NCBI RefSeq assembly: GCF_019112525.1
Contig: NZ_CP077800.1
Location: forward strand, 3,968,001 to 4,032,000
Reading direction: 5' to 3'
From: Modestobacter sp. L9-4
GTDB lineage: Bacteria; Actinomycetota; Actinomycetes; Mycobacteriales; Geodermatophilaceae
Length of the DNA stretch: 64,000 bases
Position numbers and translations under genes: made by a program. This document shows positions 9,326-16,871 of the stretch, piece after piece. The notes under the pieces were generated by a model. The model did not search any database. It saw nothing but the letters and a program-made list of their open reading frames with translations, and had not been told where the DNA came from. How positions within the stretch are numbered: the stretch's first letter is position 1; each line of letters starts with the position of its first letter.

Positions 9326-10138
9326 GTGATCCTCGGACGCCGCCGCCGGCCCGATGCGCCCCGGCCACTGCCCGTCCCGCCGTTCGCGCCCGACCGGCCC
9401 GTCCCGGCCCCGGCGGTCGTCCCGGCGCCCGCCGACCCGGTGGCGGCCCTGGCCGCGGCCGGTGTCGCGCTGCCCGGGAGTGGTGCCGCCGTGCAGCCCG
9501 CGCCCGGCCTGTCGGTCTGGACCGTCCCGGTGGCCGGCGCCGCCGCCCTGGAGCTGTGGAGCCGCGTGCGTGCGGCGCACCCGGCCACCGGGCTCTGGCC
9601 GGTGCTCGCCGGGCCGTCCACCGAGGAGACCGTGGCCGCCTCGCTGGAGGAGACCCCGGACCCGCCGCTGGCCTCCGACGGCGCCGCCTGGCTCACCGCA
9701 CGGGCGGCCGACCCCGAGCTCGCGCCGGCCGGGGTCACCCGCGGGCCGTACGTGCAGCGGGCGGTGGTGGAGCCGGCCGAGTTGCTGCCCGCCCTCACCG
9801 GCGGGCTCGACCGGTTGTGGCTGGTGCCCGCACCGGCCGGCTGGCTCGTGCCCGGGCTGCTGGGCTGGAGCGGTGCGGTGAACCACGACGTGCTGGGCCA
9901 CGAGCACGCCACGGTGCTGCGGCGCTGGGCCGGCGCGTGGCAGGCCGAGCTGCTCGCGCTGGAGCTCGACGTGCTCACCCTGCGGGTGCACACCCCGCCG
10001 GTCACCCCGTAGCAGGCGCTCGCGGCGGCGGTCGAGGCCTACGTCTACTGCCCCGACGCGGTCGAGCAGGGGACCGAGACCCTCGACGCGCTCGCCGAGC
10101 ACCTGACCCAGCCGGCCTGGCAGTTCTGGTGGGACTGA
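9326..10138 (+). pseudogene. DUF4253-domain gene interrupted by an in-frame TAG
   Basis: The frame from GTG 9326 runs 228 codons to TAG 10010-10012. The same frame then continues without gap as QALAAAVEAYVYCPDAVEQG to ...QPAWQFWWD and TGA 10136-10138. The FWWD ending and the TYCPD-like segment are the standard C-terminus of DUF4253 proteins, so the TAG falls inside a conserved domain. A single G-to-T change of a Glu GAG codon (TPEQAL is expected) would explain it. CATGAT lies six bases before the GTG. Genuine nonsense mutation or sequencing error; the short product would lack about 41 residues. Confidence 0.8.
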
Positions 10139-10191
10139 TCCCGCCCGCCGGGCGCTGACCCGCGAGCGGGGCCACCCGGTGCCCGGGGCGG

Positions 10192-10919
10192 TCAGCCGGG
10201 GCGGCGGGCGAGGACGACGAGCTCGCGGCCCGGCCGGTCGGGGGCGTCCCGGACCTCCTCGACGACCAGCCCGGCCGCGGTCACCGACGCGACCAGCTCG
10301 GCGCGGCTCCGGAACCTCAGCGTCGAGTCCGAGGTCAGCACCGCACCGTCGCTGCCGAAGACGAACGTCCAGCGGAAGGTGACCAGGTCCCCGCGCACGT
10401 CCAGGACGTCGACCCACGTCTGCACCGGGCCGGTCCCCGGGACGTCGGCGGTCGTGTCAGATCGCGCCCGGTCCCACTCCTCCCACGCCCGTCGCGCCGG
10501 GTCACGGCTCTCGAACACGAGTCGGCCGCCCGGCCGCAGGGCGTCGTGGGCCGCCCGCAGCACCGCGTCCCAGTCGGCGTCGGCGCAGAACACCTCGGCC
10601 ACGTTCGCGGTCATGGTGACCAGGTCCACGGCCAGCGCCGGCAGGGCCGCGACGTCGCCGACCACCCAGTCGACCAGGTCGGCGCCGGCCTTGCGGCGCG
10701 CCACCGCGATCGACGCCGCCGCCGGGTCGAGCGCCGTCACCGCGACGCCACGGCCGGCGAGCAGACAGGCGAGCGTGCCGGTGCCGCACCCGATGTCGAG
10801 CACCGCCCGCGCCCGGACTCGTCGACGAGCGCCACGTAGGGGTCGAGGTCGGAGCGGTCGGGGTCCAGTGGGTCGTACACGTCCGCGAGCCGCTGGTCGG
10901 CGTAGATCGGGTCCACCAC
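10192..10919 (-). pseudogene. SAM-dependent methyltransferase gene with a one-base frameshift
   Basis: From GTG 10919 the minus strand reads VDPIYADQRLADVYDPLDPD, then DRSDLDPYVALVDE, the usual N-terminus of a small class I methyltransferase. Near 10815 it leaves frame; the rest, VLDIGCGTGTLACLLAGRG (SAM motif I) to the end at 10192, is in the frame one base away. Restoring one base after GAG (GAG-nTC-CGG) gives DE-L-RARAVLDIGCG, joining both halves without loss. The start has a leaderless -10 (TACGGT seven bases upstream). Genuine frameshift or sequencing error; the distal part alone lacks the N-terminus. Confidence 0.8.
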
Positions 10920-10926
10920 GCGGGGG

Positions 10927-10932
10927 ACCGTA
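10927..10932 (-). promoter_or_regulatory. Leaderless-type -10 (TACGGT) of the damaged methyltransferase gene
   Basis: On the minus strand TACGGT is followed by CCCCCGC and the GTG start at 10919, supporting that start and the reading of the gene as one unit. Confidence 0.55.
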
Positions 10933-10975
10933 GGCGCCCCCGGTCCGGCTGCCCAGCCGGTCTCCCGGCCCCGGG

Positions 10976-11602
10976 TCAGTCGACGACGAGGTCGACGCAG
11001 GCGACGTCGGGGCGGCCGCTCACCCAGAGCAGCACCTCCAGCGGCGCCCCGGTCACGATCGTCGCCGGGGTGCCCTTCCGCAGCCGGCGCTCGCTGCCGG
11101 TCGACCCGTCCGGGACGTCGCTGCGCCGCACGACCAGCCCTCCGGCGGTCTCCGGCAGGCCGCCGCCGCGGGCCAACAGCGGCACGCTGGACCACAGCTG
11201 GTCCTGCACCGCGGTCGGCAGCTCGCGCGGCGACCAGTCCGGCTGGGCCCGCCGCACGTCCTCGTGGTGGACCACCATCTCCACGGTGTTGAGCAGCCGG
11301 TCCACCGCCGGCCAGGACGTGGGCACCCACGCCGGCGGGCCCGAGCGCACCTCGGCGACCAGCTCGCCGAACGGCCGCCGTGCCGTGCGGGCCGACACCT
11401 TCGCCGTCCACCCGGCGAACGGGCCGCCCAGCACGACGCCGGGCATGGTGTCGGGGCGGCGGTCCCGGACCACCAGGTGGGTGGCCAGGTCGCGGGTGGT
11501 CCAGCCCTCGCAGCGGGTGGGCTGGTCGGGACCCAGCTGCTCCAGCAGGTCGGCCAGCGCCGCTCGCTCCGACTGCGACACGGGCTGGGCGGCGGTCGGC
11601 AT
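10976..11602 (-). CDS. TIGR03085-type metal-binding protein
   Basis: This 208-residue protein belongs to the MDMPI/DinB-like helical family: CEGWTTRDLATHLVVRDRRP and VEMVVHHEDVRRAQP carry the conserved histidines, and the C-terminus resembles the TIGR03085 subgroup. Function is unknown; a metal- and thiol-dependent role is only inferred from relatives. The ATG at 11602 has TAGCCT six bases upstream, the leaderless signature. The gene upstream on the opposite strand is the ABC exporter operon. Confidence 0.82.
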   Translation of the reverse strand: MPTAAQPVSQSERAALADLLEQLGPDQPTRCEGWTTRDLATHLVVRDRRPDTMPGVVLGGPFAGWTAKVSARTARRPFGELVAEVRSGPPAWVPTSWPAVDRLLNTVEMVVHHEDVRRAQPDWSPRELPTAVQDQLWSSVPLLARGGGLPETAGGLVVRRSDVPDGSTGSERRLRKGTPATIVTGAPLEVLLWVSGRPDVACVDLVVD

Positions 11603-11608
11603 GCCCCG

Positions 11609-11614
11609 AGGCTA
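11609..11614 (-). promoter_or_regulatory. Leaderless-type -10 (TAGCCT) of the TIGR03085 gene
   Basis: On the minus strand TAGCCT, then CGGGGC, then ATG 11602. Confidence 0.55.
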
Positions 11615-11665
11615 GCCAGTCCGGCGGTGCCCGGCCGATCCGTTAGGGCGGGTAACGAGCGCGGG

Positions 11666-11671
11666 TACGCT
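11666..11671 (+). promoter_or_regulatory. Candidate -10 (TACGCT) of the ABC exporter operon
   Basis: TACGCT lies 36 bases ahead of the GTG at 11708, leaving room for a short leader carrying the GGAGG ribosome binding site at 11697-11701. A convincing -35 was not recognised. Confidence 0.4.
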
Positions 11672-11707
11672 CGGGCCACCGTCCGCACGACCACCTGGAG
11701 GACAGCT

Positions 11708-13501
11708 GTGCCGCGAGACGCCGTCGTCCGGCGCGGCCTGCGCCACGTCGTCCGGGCCATCCGTGAGCAGCCGGGCATGTTCACCCTGGCGTTCCTGGGC
11801 AGCAGCCTCTACGCGGGCATGACCGTGGCCAGCGCCTACGTCATCGGCGGCATCACCGACCGGGTGCTGCTGCCCGCCTTCGACCGGGGCGCCACCACCG
11901 CCGCCGCGCTCACCCTCGCGGCCGTGGCGATCATCGGCGTCGCCGTCCTGAAGATCCTGGGCATCATCGGCCGCCGGCTGTTCGCCGGTGTGATGGCCTA
12001 CCGGCTGCAGGCCGAGTACCGCCGCCGGGTGACGGGTCAGTACCTGCGCCTCCCGCTGTCCTGGCACCAGCGCCACCCCACCGGCCAGCTGCTGTCCAAC
12101 GCCAACAGCGACGTCGAGTCCGCCTGGTTCTTCGTCATGCCGCTGCCCTTCGCCTGCGGCGCCCTGGTGATGGTGGCCATCACCGTCGTCGCGCTGTTCC
12201 TCACCGACGCGCTGCTGGCGGTCGTCGGGGTGGTCGTCTTCCCGCTGGTGTTCGTGCTCAACGCCTTCTACAGCCAGGCTATGAGCCCGCGGATGGAGCG
12301 GGCGCAGCAGCTGCGCGCCGAGGTCAGCGAGATCGCCCACGAGAGCTTCGACGCCGCTCTGGTGGTCAAGACCCTGGGCCGGGAGACCGACGAGACCACC
12401 CGCTTCGCGGTCAAGGCCGACGAGCTGCGCGACGGCCTGGTCGCGGTGGGCCGGGTCCGCGGCCTGTTCGACCCGATGATGGAGGCGCTGCCCAACCTGG
12501 GCACCCTCGCCGTGCTGCTGATCGGCGCCGAGCGGGTCGCCTCCGGCGCCACCGAGGCCGGTGCCCTGGTCTCCATCGCCTACCTGTTCACCCTGCTGAC
12601 GCTGCCCATCCGCGCGATCGGCTGGGTGCTCGCCGACCTGCCGCGGGCGATGGCCGGCTTCGACCGCGTCACCCCGGTCCTGGAGGCCACGGGGGAGACC
12701 CCGCACGGACCCGGCACCGCCCCCGCGGGACCCGGCGGTGCCGCCGTCGCCGTCCGGGACGTCGACTTCCGGCACGACGCGGACGCCCGCCCGACCCTCT
12801 CCGGGGTCACCTTCGAGGTCACCGCCGGGCGCACGATCGCCGTCGTCGGTCCCACCGGCGCCGGCAAGTCCACCCTCGCCGGCCTGCTGGTGCGCCTGGT
12901 CGACCCGCACGACGGCTCGGTGCTGCTCGACGGCGTCGACCTGCGCACCCTGCGCGAGGGCGAGGTCAGCAGCCAGGTCGCCTTCGTCCCGCAGTCGACG
13001 TTCCTCTTCGACGACACCGTCCGCGACAACGTCACCCTCGGTGCGGACCTCAGCGACGAGCAGGTGCGCGAGGCCCTGCGCACGGCCGCCGCCGACGACT
13101 TCGTCGACCGGCTGCCGGAGGGCCTCGACACCCGGGTCGGTGAGCGCGGTGCGTCGCTGTCCGGTGGGCAGCGGCAGCGGCTCGCGCTGGCCCGCGCCGT
13201 CGTCCGGCGCCCCCGCCTCCTCGTCCTGGACGACGCCACCAGCGCCGTCGACCCCTCGGTGGAGGCCCGCATCCTCGACGCCCTGCGCGCCAGCGACCGC
13301 CCGGCCACCGTGGTCGTCGTCGCCTACCGCCAGGCCACCATCGCGCTGGCCGACGAGGTCGTCTGGATCGAGCGGGGCCGCCTCGTCGCCCGCGGCACGC
13401 ACGCCGAGCTGCTCGCCGACGTCCCCGGCTACGGGCGCCTGGTGCAGGCCTACCAGCCCCCGGAACCCGTCGCGGCCGAGCCCGTGGAGGTGCCGGCGTG
13501 A
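11708..13501 (+). CDS. ABC exporter subunit A (fused membrane and ATPase domains, degenerate site)
   Basis: This 597-residue half-transporter has six membrane helices in residues about 20-310 and an ATPase domain from about 345. Walker A is GPTGAGKS and the signature LSGGQRQRLALARA. Walker B reads LLVLDDATSAVD, with Asp where the catalytic Glu is expected, and the H-loop reads VVAYRQAT, with Tyr replacing His. So this subunit's ATP site is probably non-hydrolytic. GTG 11708 follows GGAGG at six bases. The next gene overlaps by four bases and encodes the partner. Substrate unknown; multidrug or lipid export is typical. Confidence 0.9.
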   Translation: MPRDAVVRRGLRHVVRAIREQPGMFTLAFLGSSLYAGMTVASAYVIGGITDRVLLPAFDRGATTAAALTLAAVAIIGVAVLKILGIIGRRLFAGVMAYRLQAEYRRRVTGQYLRLPLSWHQRHPTGQLLSNANSDVESAWFFVMPLPFACGALVMVAITVVALFLTDALLAVVGVVVFPLVFVLNAFYSQAMSPRMERAQQLRAEVSEIAHESFDAALVVKTLGRETDETTRFAVKADELRDGLVAVGRVRGLFDPMMEALPNLGTLAVLLIGAERVASGATEAGALVSIAYLFTLLTLPIRAIGWVLADLPRAMAGFDRVTPVLEATGETPHGPGTAPAGPGGAAVAVRDVDFRHDADARPTLSGVTFEVTAGRTIAVVGPTGAGKSTLAGLLVRLVDPHDGSVLLDGVDLRTLREGEVSSQVAFVPQSTFLFDDTVRDNVTLGADLSDEQVREALRTAAADDFVDRLPEGLDTRVGERGASLSGGQRQRLALARAVVRRPRLLVLDDATSAVDPSVEARILDALRASDRPATVVVVAYRQATIALADEVVWIERGRLVARGTHAELLADVPGYGRLVQAYQPPEPVAAEPVEVPA

Positions 13502-15306
13502 CCGACGAGCCGTTGCTGCCCGCCGACGAGCGGGAGGAGGGCGCGCTGCAGACCCTGCGCCGGGGACTGCGGATGATGCCGGAGTTCCGCCAGGGCCTGC
13601 CCGTCACGTTCCTGCTGGCGCTCATCGCCACCGCCGGCCGGGTCGTCGTCCCGATCGCCGTCCAGCAGACCCTCGACCGCGGCCTCGGCGCCCCCGGCGG
13701 CCCCGACATCGGGCTCGTCCGCACGCTCATCGCGATCAGCGCCGTCATCGTCGTGGTCACCGGCATCGCCGTCTACCGGATGAACGTCCGGCTGTTCCGC
13801 ACCACCGAGACCGCGCTGGCCAACCTCCGGGTCCGGGCCTTCCGGCACGTGCACGACCTGTCGGTGCTGCACCAGCAGGGGCAGCGCCGCGGCTCGCTGG
13901 TCTCCCGGGTCACCAGCGACGTCGACCAGCTGTCGGTCTTCATGCAGTGGGGCGGGGTGCTCGGCCTCATCAGCGTCGGCCAGCTCGTCGTCGCCACGAT
14001 CGTCATGGCCGTCTACTCCTGGCAGCTCACCCTGCTGGTGCTGGTCTGCTTCGTCCCGCTCGCGGTCGCGGTCAAGTACTTCTCCCGCAGGCTCGCCGCC
14101 GTCTACGGCGTCGTCCGCGAGCGGGTCGGTGACGTCCTGGGCGCGGTCGCCGAGTCCGTCGTCGGCGCCTCCACGGTGCGCGCCTACGGCATCCGCGGAC
14201 GGACGGCGGCGCGCATCGACACCGCCATCGACCGGCACTACCGCGCCTCGGTGCAGGCCCAGCGCACCACCGCGGCGGTCTTCGTCAGCGGTGAGCTGGT
14301 CGCCGCGATCGCCAACGCCGCGGTCGTGGTGGTCGGCGTCCTGCTGGGCATCGGTGGGCACATCTCCGCCGGCACCCTGGTCGCCTTCCTCTTCCTGGTC
14401 ACGCTCTTCGTCGCGCCGGTGCAGACGGCCAGCGAGGTGCTCAACGAGGCACAGAACGCCGTCGCCGGGTTCCGCCGGGTGCTCGACGTGCTCGACACCG
14501 CCCCCGACGTGCAGGACCCGCCGTGCGGCCGCGCCCTCCCGCCCGGCCCGCTCGACGTCGCCTTCTCGCACGTCGGCTTCGCCTACTCCGCGGGCGGCCG
14601 CAAGGCGCTCACCGACGTCGACCTGGCCATCGCCGCCCGCACCCGGGTGGCGATCGTCGGGGAGACCGGCTCGGGCAAGACGACGTTCGCCAAGCTCGTC
14701 ACCCGGCTGATGGACCCCACCGAGGGCCAGGTGCTCATCGGGGGCGTCCCGCTGGACGAGGTGTCCTTCGCCTCGCTGCGCCAGCGGGTGGTGATGGTGC
14801 CGCAGGACGGCTTCCTCTTCGACGCCTCCGTCGCCGACAACGTCCGCTACGGCAAGCCCGGCATGACCGACGCGCACGTCGCGGCGGCCTTCGACGAGCT
14901 CGGGCTCGGCGACTGGCTGGAGAGCCTGTCCGACGGCGTGGCGACCCCGGTGGGCCAGCGCGGGGAGTCGCTGTCGGCGGGGGAGCGGCAGCTGGTCGCC
15001 GTGGCCCGCGCCTACGTCGCCGACCCCGACCTGCTGGTGCTCGACGAGGCCACCAGTGCGGTCGACCCGGCCACCGAGCAGCGGCTGACCCGCGCCCTGG
15101 ACGCCCTCACCGACGGCCGGACGACGCTGACGATCGCCCACCGGCTGTCCACCGCGGAGCGGGCCGACGAGGTGCTGGTCGTCGACGCGGGCCGGGTGGT
15201 CCAGCGCGGCACGCACGCCGAGCTGGTCGACGTCGAGGGCCCCTACGGCCGGCTGCACGCCTCGTGGCGGCGCAGCTCGGGGCGGCAGGCCGAACCGGTG
15301 GCGTGA
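13498..15306 (+). CDS. ABC exporter subunit B (fused membrane and ATPase domains, catalytic site)
   Basis: This 602-residue partner has six helices followed by an ATPase domain with Walker A GETGSGKT, Walker B LLVLDEATSAVD and the normal H-loop TIAHRLSTAERADE. Its signature is LSAGERQLVAVARA rather than LSGGQ. In a heterodimer the catalytic site would combine this subunit's Walker A/B/His with the canonical LSGGQ of subunit A, while the other site pairs two altered halves. This is the asymmetric arrangement of TM287/288-type exporters. GTG start in GTGA overlap with subunit A. Confidence 0.9.
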   Translation: MTDEPLLPADEREEGALQTLRRGLRMMPEFRQGLPVTFLLALIATAGRVVVPIAVQQTLDRGLGAPGGPDIGLVRTLIAISAVIVVVTGIAVYRMNVRLFRTTETALANLRVRAFRHVHDLSVLHQQGQRRGSLVSRVTSDVDQLSVFMQWGGVLGLISVGQLVVATIVMAVYSWQLTLLVLVCFVPLAVAVKYFSRRLAAVYGVVRERVGDVLGAVAESVVGASTVRAYGIRGRTAARIDTAIDRHYRASVQAQRTTAAVFVSGELVAAIANAAVVVVGVLLGIGGHISAGTLVAFLFLVTLFVAPVQTASEVLNEAQNAVAGFRRVLDVLDTAPDVQDPPCGRALPPGPLDVAFSHVGFAYSAGGRKALTDVDLAIAARTRVAIVGETGSGKTTFAKLVTRLMDPTEGQVLIGGVPLDEVSFASLRQRVVMVPQDGFLFDASVADNVRYGKPGMTDAHVAAAFDELGLGDWLESLSDGVATPVGQRGESLSAGERQLVAVARAYVADPDLLVLDEATSAVDPATEQRLTRALDALTDGRTTLTIAHRLSTAERADEVLVVDAGRVVQRGTHAELVDVEGPYGRLHASWRRSSGRQAEPVA

Positions 15307-15348
15307 CCGAGGCCGGGTCGTGACCTGGGGGCGGCATGCTCTGCCCGC

Positions 15349-15768
15349 ATGCGCCCCTGGTCCCTCGGCCTCACTGCCGTCCTGCTCGTCGCCGGCCTCT
15401 GCGGCTGCGGTGACGGGGTGTCCGGCGGGGACTGCCTCCCGGAGCTGCCCACCGTCGAGCCGGCCGCCGTCGCGGCCGGGGCCGAGGTGACGGTCGCCTC
15501 CACCGGCTTCACCTGCGACGCCCGCTACGACGACGAGCGGCAGTACTCGCTGCAGATGGGGTTCGAGGGCCGCGCCGAGCCGGTCGACGTCGGGGACGTC
15601 GACGTCGCGGCCGACGGCTCGTTCACGGTGACCGTGACGGTGCCCTCGACCGCGTCCCCCGGGAGCTCGGCGGTGTCGATCCGCGGCAGCCGGTACGACG
15701 AGCCGTGCGACGACTCGTCCAGCTGTGCCCTGTACGGCGCGTCGTTCGTCGTCCTCCCGGCCGCCTGA
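15349..15768 (+). CDS. Small secreted lipoprotein, hypothetical
   Basis: This protein of 139 residues starts MRPWSLGLTAVLLVAGLCGC: a short charged segment, a hydrophobic core and a lipobox-like LCGC. The mature part looks like a single beta-sandwich (AGAEVTVASTGFTCDARY, then VDVAADGSFTVTVTVPSTAS) with cysteine pairs (C63, C124/C130 region) that may form disulfides. It resembles the Ig-like modules found in actinobacterial surface lipoproteins. CATGCT stands eight bases before the ATG. No specific function can be given. Confidence 0.7.
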   Translation: MRPWSLGLTAVLLVAGLCGCGDGVSGGDCLPELPTVEPAAVAAGAEVTVASTGFTCDARYDDERQYSLQMGFEGRAEPVDVGDVDVAADGSFTVTVTVPSTASPGSSAVSIRGSRYDEPCDDSSSCALYGASFVVLPAA

Positions 15769-15852
15769 GGCGGCGACCGCCCCGGTGAGGGCGAGCGCTG
15801 CGCCCCTGTCCACAGGTCCCCGCGCAGACGACCGCGGAGGCCGCCGGTTCCC

Positions 15853-15858
15853 TACGGT
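15853..15858 (+). promoter_or_regulatory. Leaderless-type -10 (TACGGT) before the 15866 gene
   Basis: TACGGT, CGCCGAC, then GTG 15866. Confidence 0.55.
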
Positions 15859-15865
15859 CGCCGAC

Positions 15866-16309
15866 GTGACCGGAGACGAGGAGCCCCTGCCGTGGTCGGC
15901 GGTGCTGGCGCTGGTGGTGGGTGGGGCCAGTGCGGTGCCGCTGCTGTTCGTCACCGCGGTGGCCTGGGCATACGCCGGTGAGCTCGCCGGCGGCCCGGTG
16001 CTCGCGGTGGTGCTCCTCGCGCTGACCGTGGCCCAGGTCGCCGGCGTGGTCCTGCTGCGCGACCGGCGGAGCTGGCAGGTGCTGGTGGGCGCGTCGCTGG
16101 GCGTCGTGGTGGCGGTGCCCGTGGCCGTCGTCGCGACCTCCGCCGGCAGCAGCGAGCCGGTGGCCGAGACCGTCGGCAGCCTGGCGTTCCTCCTGGCCGG
16201 GCCCGTCCTCACCGTGTCGCTCGCCTCCCAGCCCGGTGCGCGTCGGTGGGGGAGCCCTCCCAGGCGGCTGCCAGCAGTTCGCCAGCCGGCCCCTGGCCAG
16301 GACCCCTAA
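15866..16309 (+). CDS. Four-helix membrane protein, hypothetical
   Basis: This 147-residue protein has four hydrophobic segments (starting near residues 11, 40, 68 and 98), with short polar loops and a proline/arginine-rich C-terminal tail. I do not recognise the family. The GTG start is placed by the leaderless -10 seven bases upstream. The next membrane-protein gene begins 11 bases after its stop, with its own -10, so the two are adjacent but separately initiated. Confidence 0.65.
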   Translation: MTGDEEPLPWSAVLALVVGGASAVPLLFVTAVAWAYAGELAGGPVLAVVLLALTVAQVAGVVLLRDRRSWQVLVGASLGVVVAVPVAVVATSAGSSEPVAETVGSLAFLLAGPVLTVSLASQPGARRWGSPPRRLPAVRQPAPGQDP

Positions 16310-16312
16310 CCT
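16307..16312 (+). promoter_or_regulatory. Leaderless-type -10 (TAACCT) before the 16320 gene
   Basis: TAACCT, GCCCGGC, then ATG 16320. The hexamer overlaps the stop codon of the preceding gene. Confidence 0.55.
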
Positions 16313-16319
16313 GCCCGGC

Positions 16320-16871
16320 ATGCCGTCCACCTCCAGTCGCCGCCCGGGCGCGGCGGCGACCCAGCAGCGTCCCCGTCGTCCCCTCGGCCGCGGCTTCGCC
16401 GTCGCGCCCCCCGAGCCGGTCCGGCCCCTGCAGGCGCCGTTCGCCGCCGTCTTCGGCGGGCTCGTCGCCCTCGAGGACGCCTACCTGGGCTGGCTGCTCT
16501 GGGACGCCGACCGCAGCTGGAGCTGGTACCTGCTCGTCCCGCTGCTGCTCCTCGTCGCGGCGCTGGCCGGCGCGGTGCTCGTGCTGCGCGGGCGGTCGCT
16601 CGGCCGGGTCAGCGGTTCGGCGGTGCTGGCCTGGAGCTGTGTGCTGCCGTTGCTGGGCCTGCTCGCGCTCGCGGTCTTCTTCGCCGCGTTCGCCGACGGC
16701 GAGTCCGCGTCCATGTCGCTGGTCCTCCTCGTCGGCCCGCTCGGCGGACTGGTCCTGGCGCTGCGCGCTCCGGTGCGGGAGTGGACCCGCCGCGGCCGGG
16801 CGCGGGGCCAGGGGGCCGCGCGCGGTCTAGCGTCGGGCCGTGGGCCGACCAGGAGTGCGCGCGGACGCTGA
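16320..16871 (+). CDS. Membrane protein, hypothetical
   Basis: This protein of 183 residues has a basic N-terminus (SRRPGAAATQQRPRRPLGRG) and four predicted helices (about residues 40-57, 64-83, 96-118, 125-143), ending in an arginine-rich tail. It was not assigned to a known family. Its last 32 bases overlap the start of the FAD dehydrogenase gene in another frame. That is unusually long for this window, and the basic tail may be less constrained. The start is supported by the -10 at 16307. Confidence 0.6.
   Translation: MPSTSSRRPGAAATQQRPRRPLGRGFAVAPPEPVRPLQAPFAAVFGGLVALEDAYLGWLLWDADRSWSWYLLVPLLLLVAALAGAVLVLRGRSLGRVSGSAVLAWSCVLPLLGLLALAVFFAAFADGESASMSLVLLVGPLGGLVLALRAPVREWTRRGRARGQGAARGLASGRGPTRSARGR
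16828..16833 (+). promoter_or_regulatory. Leaderless-type -10 (TAGCGT) of the FAD dehydrogenase gene
   Basis: TAGCGT, CGGGCC, then GTG 16840. The promoter lies inside the 3' end of the preceding gene. Confidence 0.55.
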
